NCBI GenBank assembly: GCA_963798655.1
Contig: CAWCUH010000005.1
Location: 1-64,000 of the forward strand
Reading direction: 5' to 3'
From: CAVSMC01 sp963798655
GTDB taxonomy: Bacteria > Pseudomonadota > Gammaproteobacteria > Burkholderiales > Casimicrobiaceae
Length of the DNA: 64,000 nt
In this document: positions 63,536 through 64,000 of the stretch, one piece after another
Numbering within the stretch: the stretch's first letter is position 1
Layout of the letters: every line of letters starts with the position of its first letter
Made by a program: the position numbers and the translations under genes
The notes under the pieces: generated by a model
Database searches by the model: none
What the model was told of the DNA's origin: nothing
What the model saw: only the letters and a program-made list of their open reading frames with translations

Positions 63536-64000
63536 TCAGCTGTACTTGTCGTAGCGGATGTTGTCCGTGGTGAGCTTTGCCTTCAGCAGCAGCACGCGGA
63601 TCGCCGCATCGACCGCGGGCGGCGGCCCGGCGACATAGGCTCGCACGTCCGGATACTTGCCCGCCATCACGCGCTCGGTGACTTCGTGCACGAAGCCACG
63701 CGCGAAACCGAGCGCCGGCCACTCCTGCGCCGCCGACGGCGGCACGTCCTCGTCCGACAGGGCGATCGTGACCTGCACGCGGTGCGGGAACTCGCGCTGC
63801 AGCGACGACAGCTCTTCGAGGAAGAACGCGTCGACCATCCGGCGCACGCCGAAGAAGACCCACGCGTGCCAGCGCTCGAAATGGCGCTCCGCGCTTGCGC
63901 GCGCGAGGATCGACATCATCCCCGCGATGCCCGAGCCGCCGGCGATGCACAGCACGTTCTTCGCGAGCGTCGGGTCGAACGTCGCGCTGCCGAGCGGACC
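63536..64000 (-). CDS. Ferredoxin reductase-type flavoprotein, NAD-binding part (5' end outside the window)
   Basis: Only about 154 C-terminal residues are visible; the frame is open to the window edge. Visible are the end of an FAD domain (GPLGSATFDP), the NAD-binding start NVLCIAGGSGIAGMMSILARA, YVAGPPPAVDAAIRVLLLK and the terminal DNIRYDKYS. This matches the reductase component of multicomponent monooxygenases. With the Rieske ferredoxin it would supply NAD(P)H electrons to a hydroxylase. The first gene(s) of this operon lie to the right of the window. Confidence 0.85.
   Translation of the reverse strand, partial: GPLGSATFDPTLAKNVLCIAGGSGIAGMMSILARASAERHFERWHAWVFFGVRRMVDAFFLEELSSLQREFPHRVQVTIALSDEDVPPSAAQEWPALGFARGFVHEVTERVMAGKYPDVRAYVAGPPPAVDAAIRVLLLKAKLTTDNIRYDKYS

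Overview
The window is high-GC DNA packed with aerobic respiratory genes, many joined by ATGA start/stop overlaps. The gene families (alternative complex III with a caa3-type oxidase, a b(o/a)3-type oxidase, 4-hydroxyphenylpyruvate dioxygenase, a gluconate-dehydrogenase-type GMC complex, an infA/csp pair with an extended IF-1) suggest a betaproteobacterium, probably Burkholderiales or a relative. This is a judgement from gene content; there is no rRNA in the window. I see no tRNA, rRNA, CRISPR array, insertion sequence or prophage.

Layout. 0-9.3 kb: stress and membrane genes (universal-stress-like fragment, Na+/H+ antiporter, csp and infA, a secreted Trp/Tyr-rich protein, an ABC exporter, DUF1328, DUF421, a formate/nitrite-type channel and a SYLF protein). 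9.7-21.9 kb: one co-directional operon for alternative complex III (actABCDEF), a small membrane protein, SCO and a caa3 oxidase (coxB-coxA-coxC-coxD). It encodes a quinol-to-cytochrome c-to-oxygen chain. 22-28.6 kb: DUF4142 protein, three-subunit GMC dehydrogenase, DksA-type zinc finger, 4-hydroxyphenylpyruvate dioxygenase. 39.7-28.6 kb (minus strand): a roughly 13-gene operon with a b(o/a)3-type oxidase, heme o synthase, SCO, cytochrome b, a ferredoxin reductase, a cytochrome b/ferredoxin fusion, an orphan heme-copper oxidase subunit I and a CtaA-like protein. Its central part (about 32.4-39.1 kb) carries many frameshifts and five in-frame TAG codons. 39.9-42.1 kb: heme A synthase, DUF2249 protein and a Crp/Fnr-family regulator. 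Three TTGAT-N4-(A/G)TCA(A/T) boxes in this neighbourhood suggest that this regulator controls the set. 42.5-49 kb: AI-2E-type permease, TVP38-type protein, FtsH, UBP zinc finger and a cyclic-nucleotide-domain/thioredoxin-reductase-like fusion.

49.3-64 kb is the most unusual part. A plus-strand set (MFS transporter, soluble histidine kinase, NtrC-like regulator without the GAFTGA loop; then a PanB-like protein, a stand-alone cNMP-fold domain, a TauE/SafE exporter and a GcvT-like protein) converges on a minus-strand operon. That operon holds an oxidoreductase cut by the window edge, a Rieske ferredoxin fused to a cNMP fold, a NitT/TauT-type ABC importer with one permease fused to a cNMP fold, formate-tetrahydrofolate ligase and a small membrane protein. 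Three enzymes handle tetrahydrofolate C1 units, two genes look like electron carriers for an oxygenase, and three different proteins carry related cNMP-fold domains with the signature FGWA(A/G)L. I read this as an uncharacterised uptake, oxidation and C1-salvage system. The substrate and the oxygenase are not in the window.

Sequence quality. Five otherwise well-conserved genes each contain one net extra base (sco, coxB, the DUF4142 gene, hpd, the b(o/a)3 subunit II gene). Together with the indel-rich 32-39 kb segment, this makes assembly error a serious alternative to pseudogene formation.
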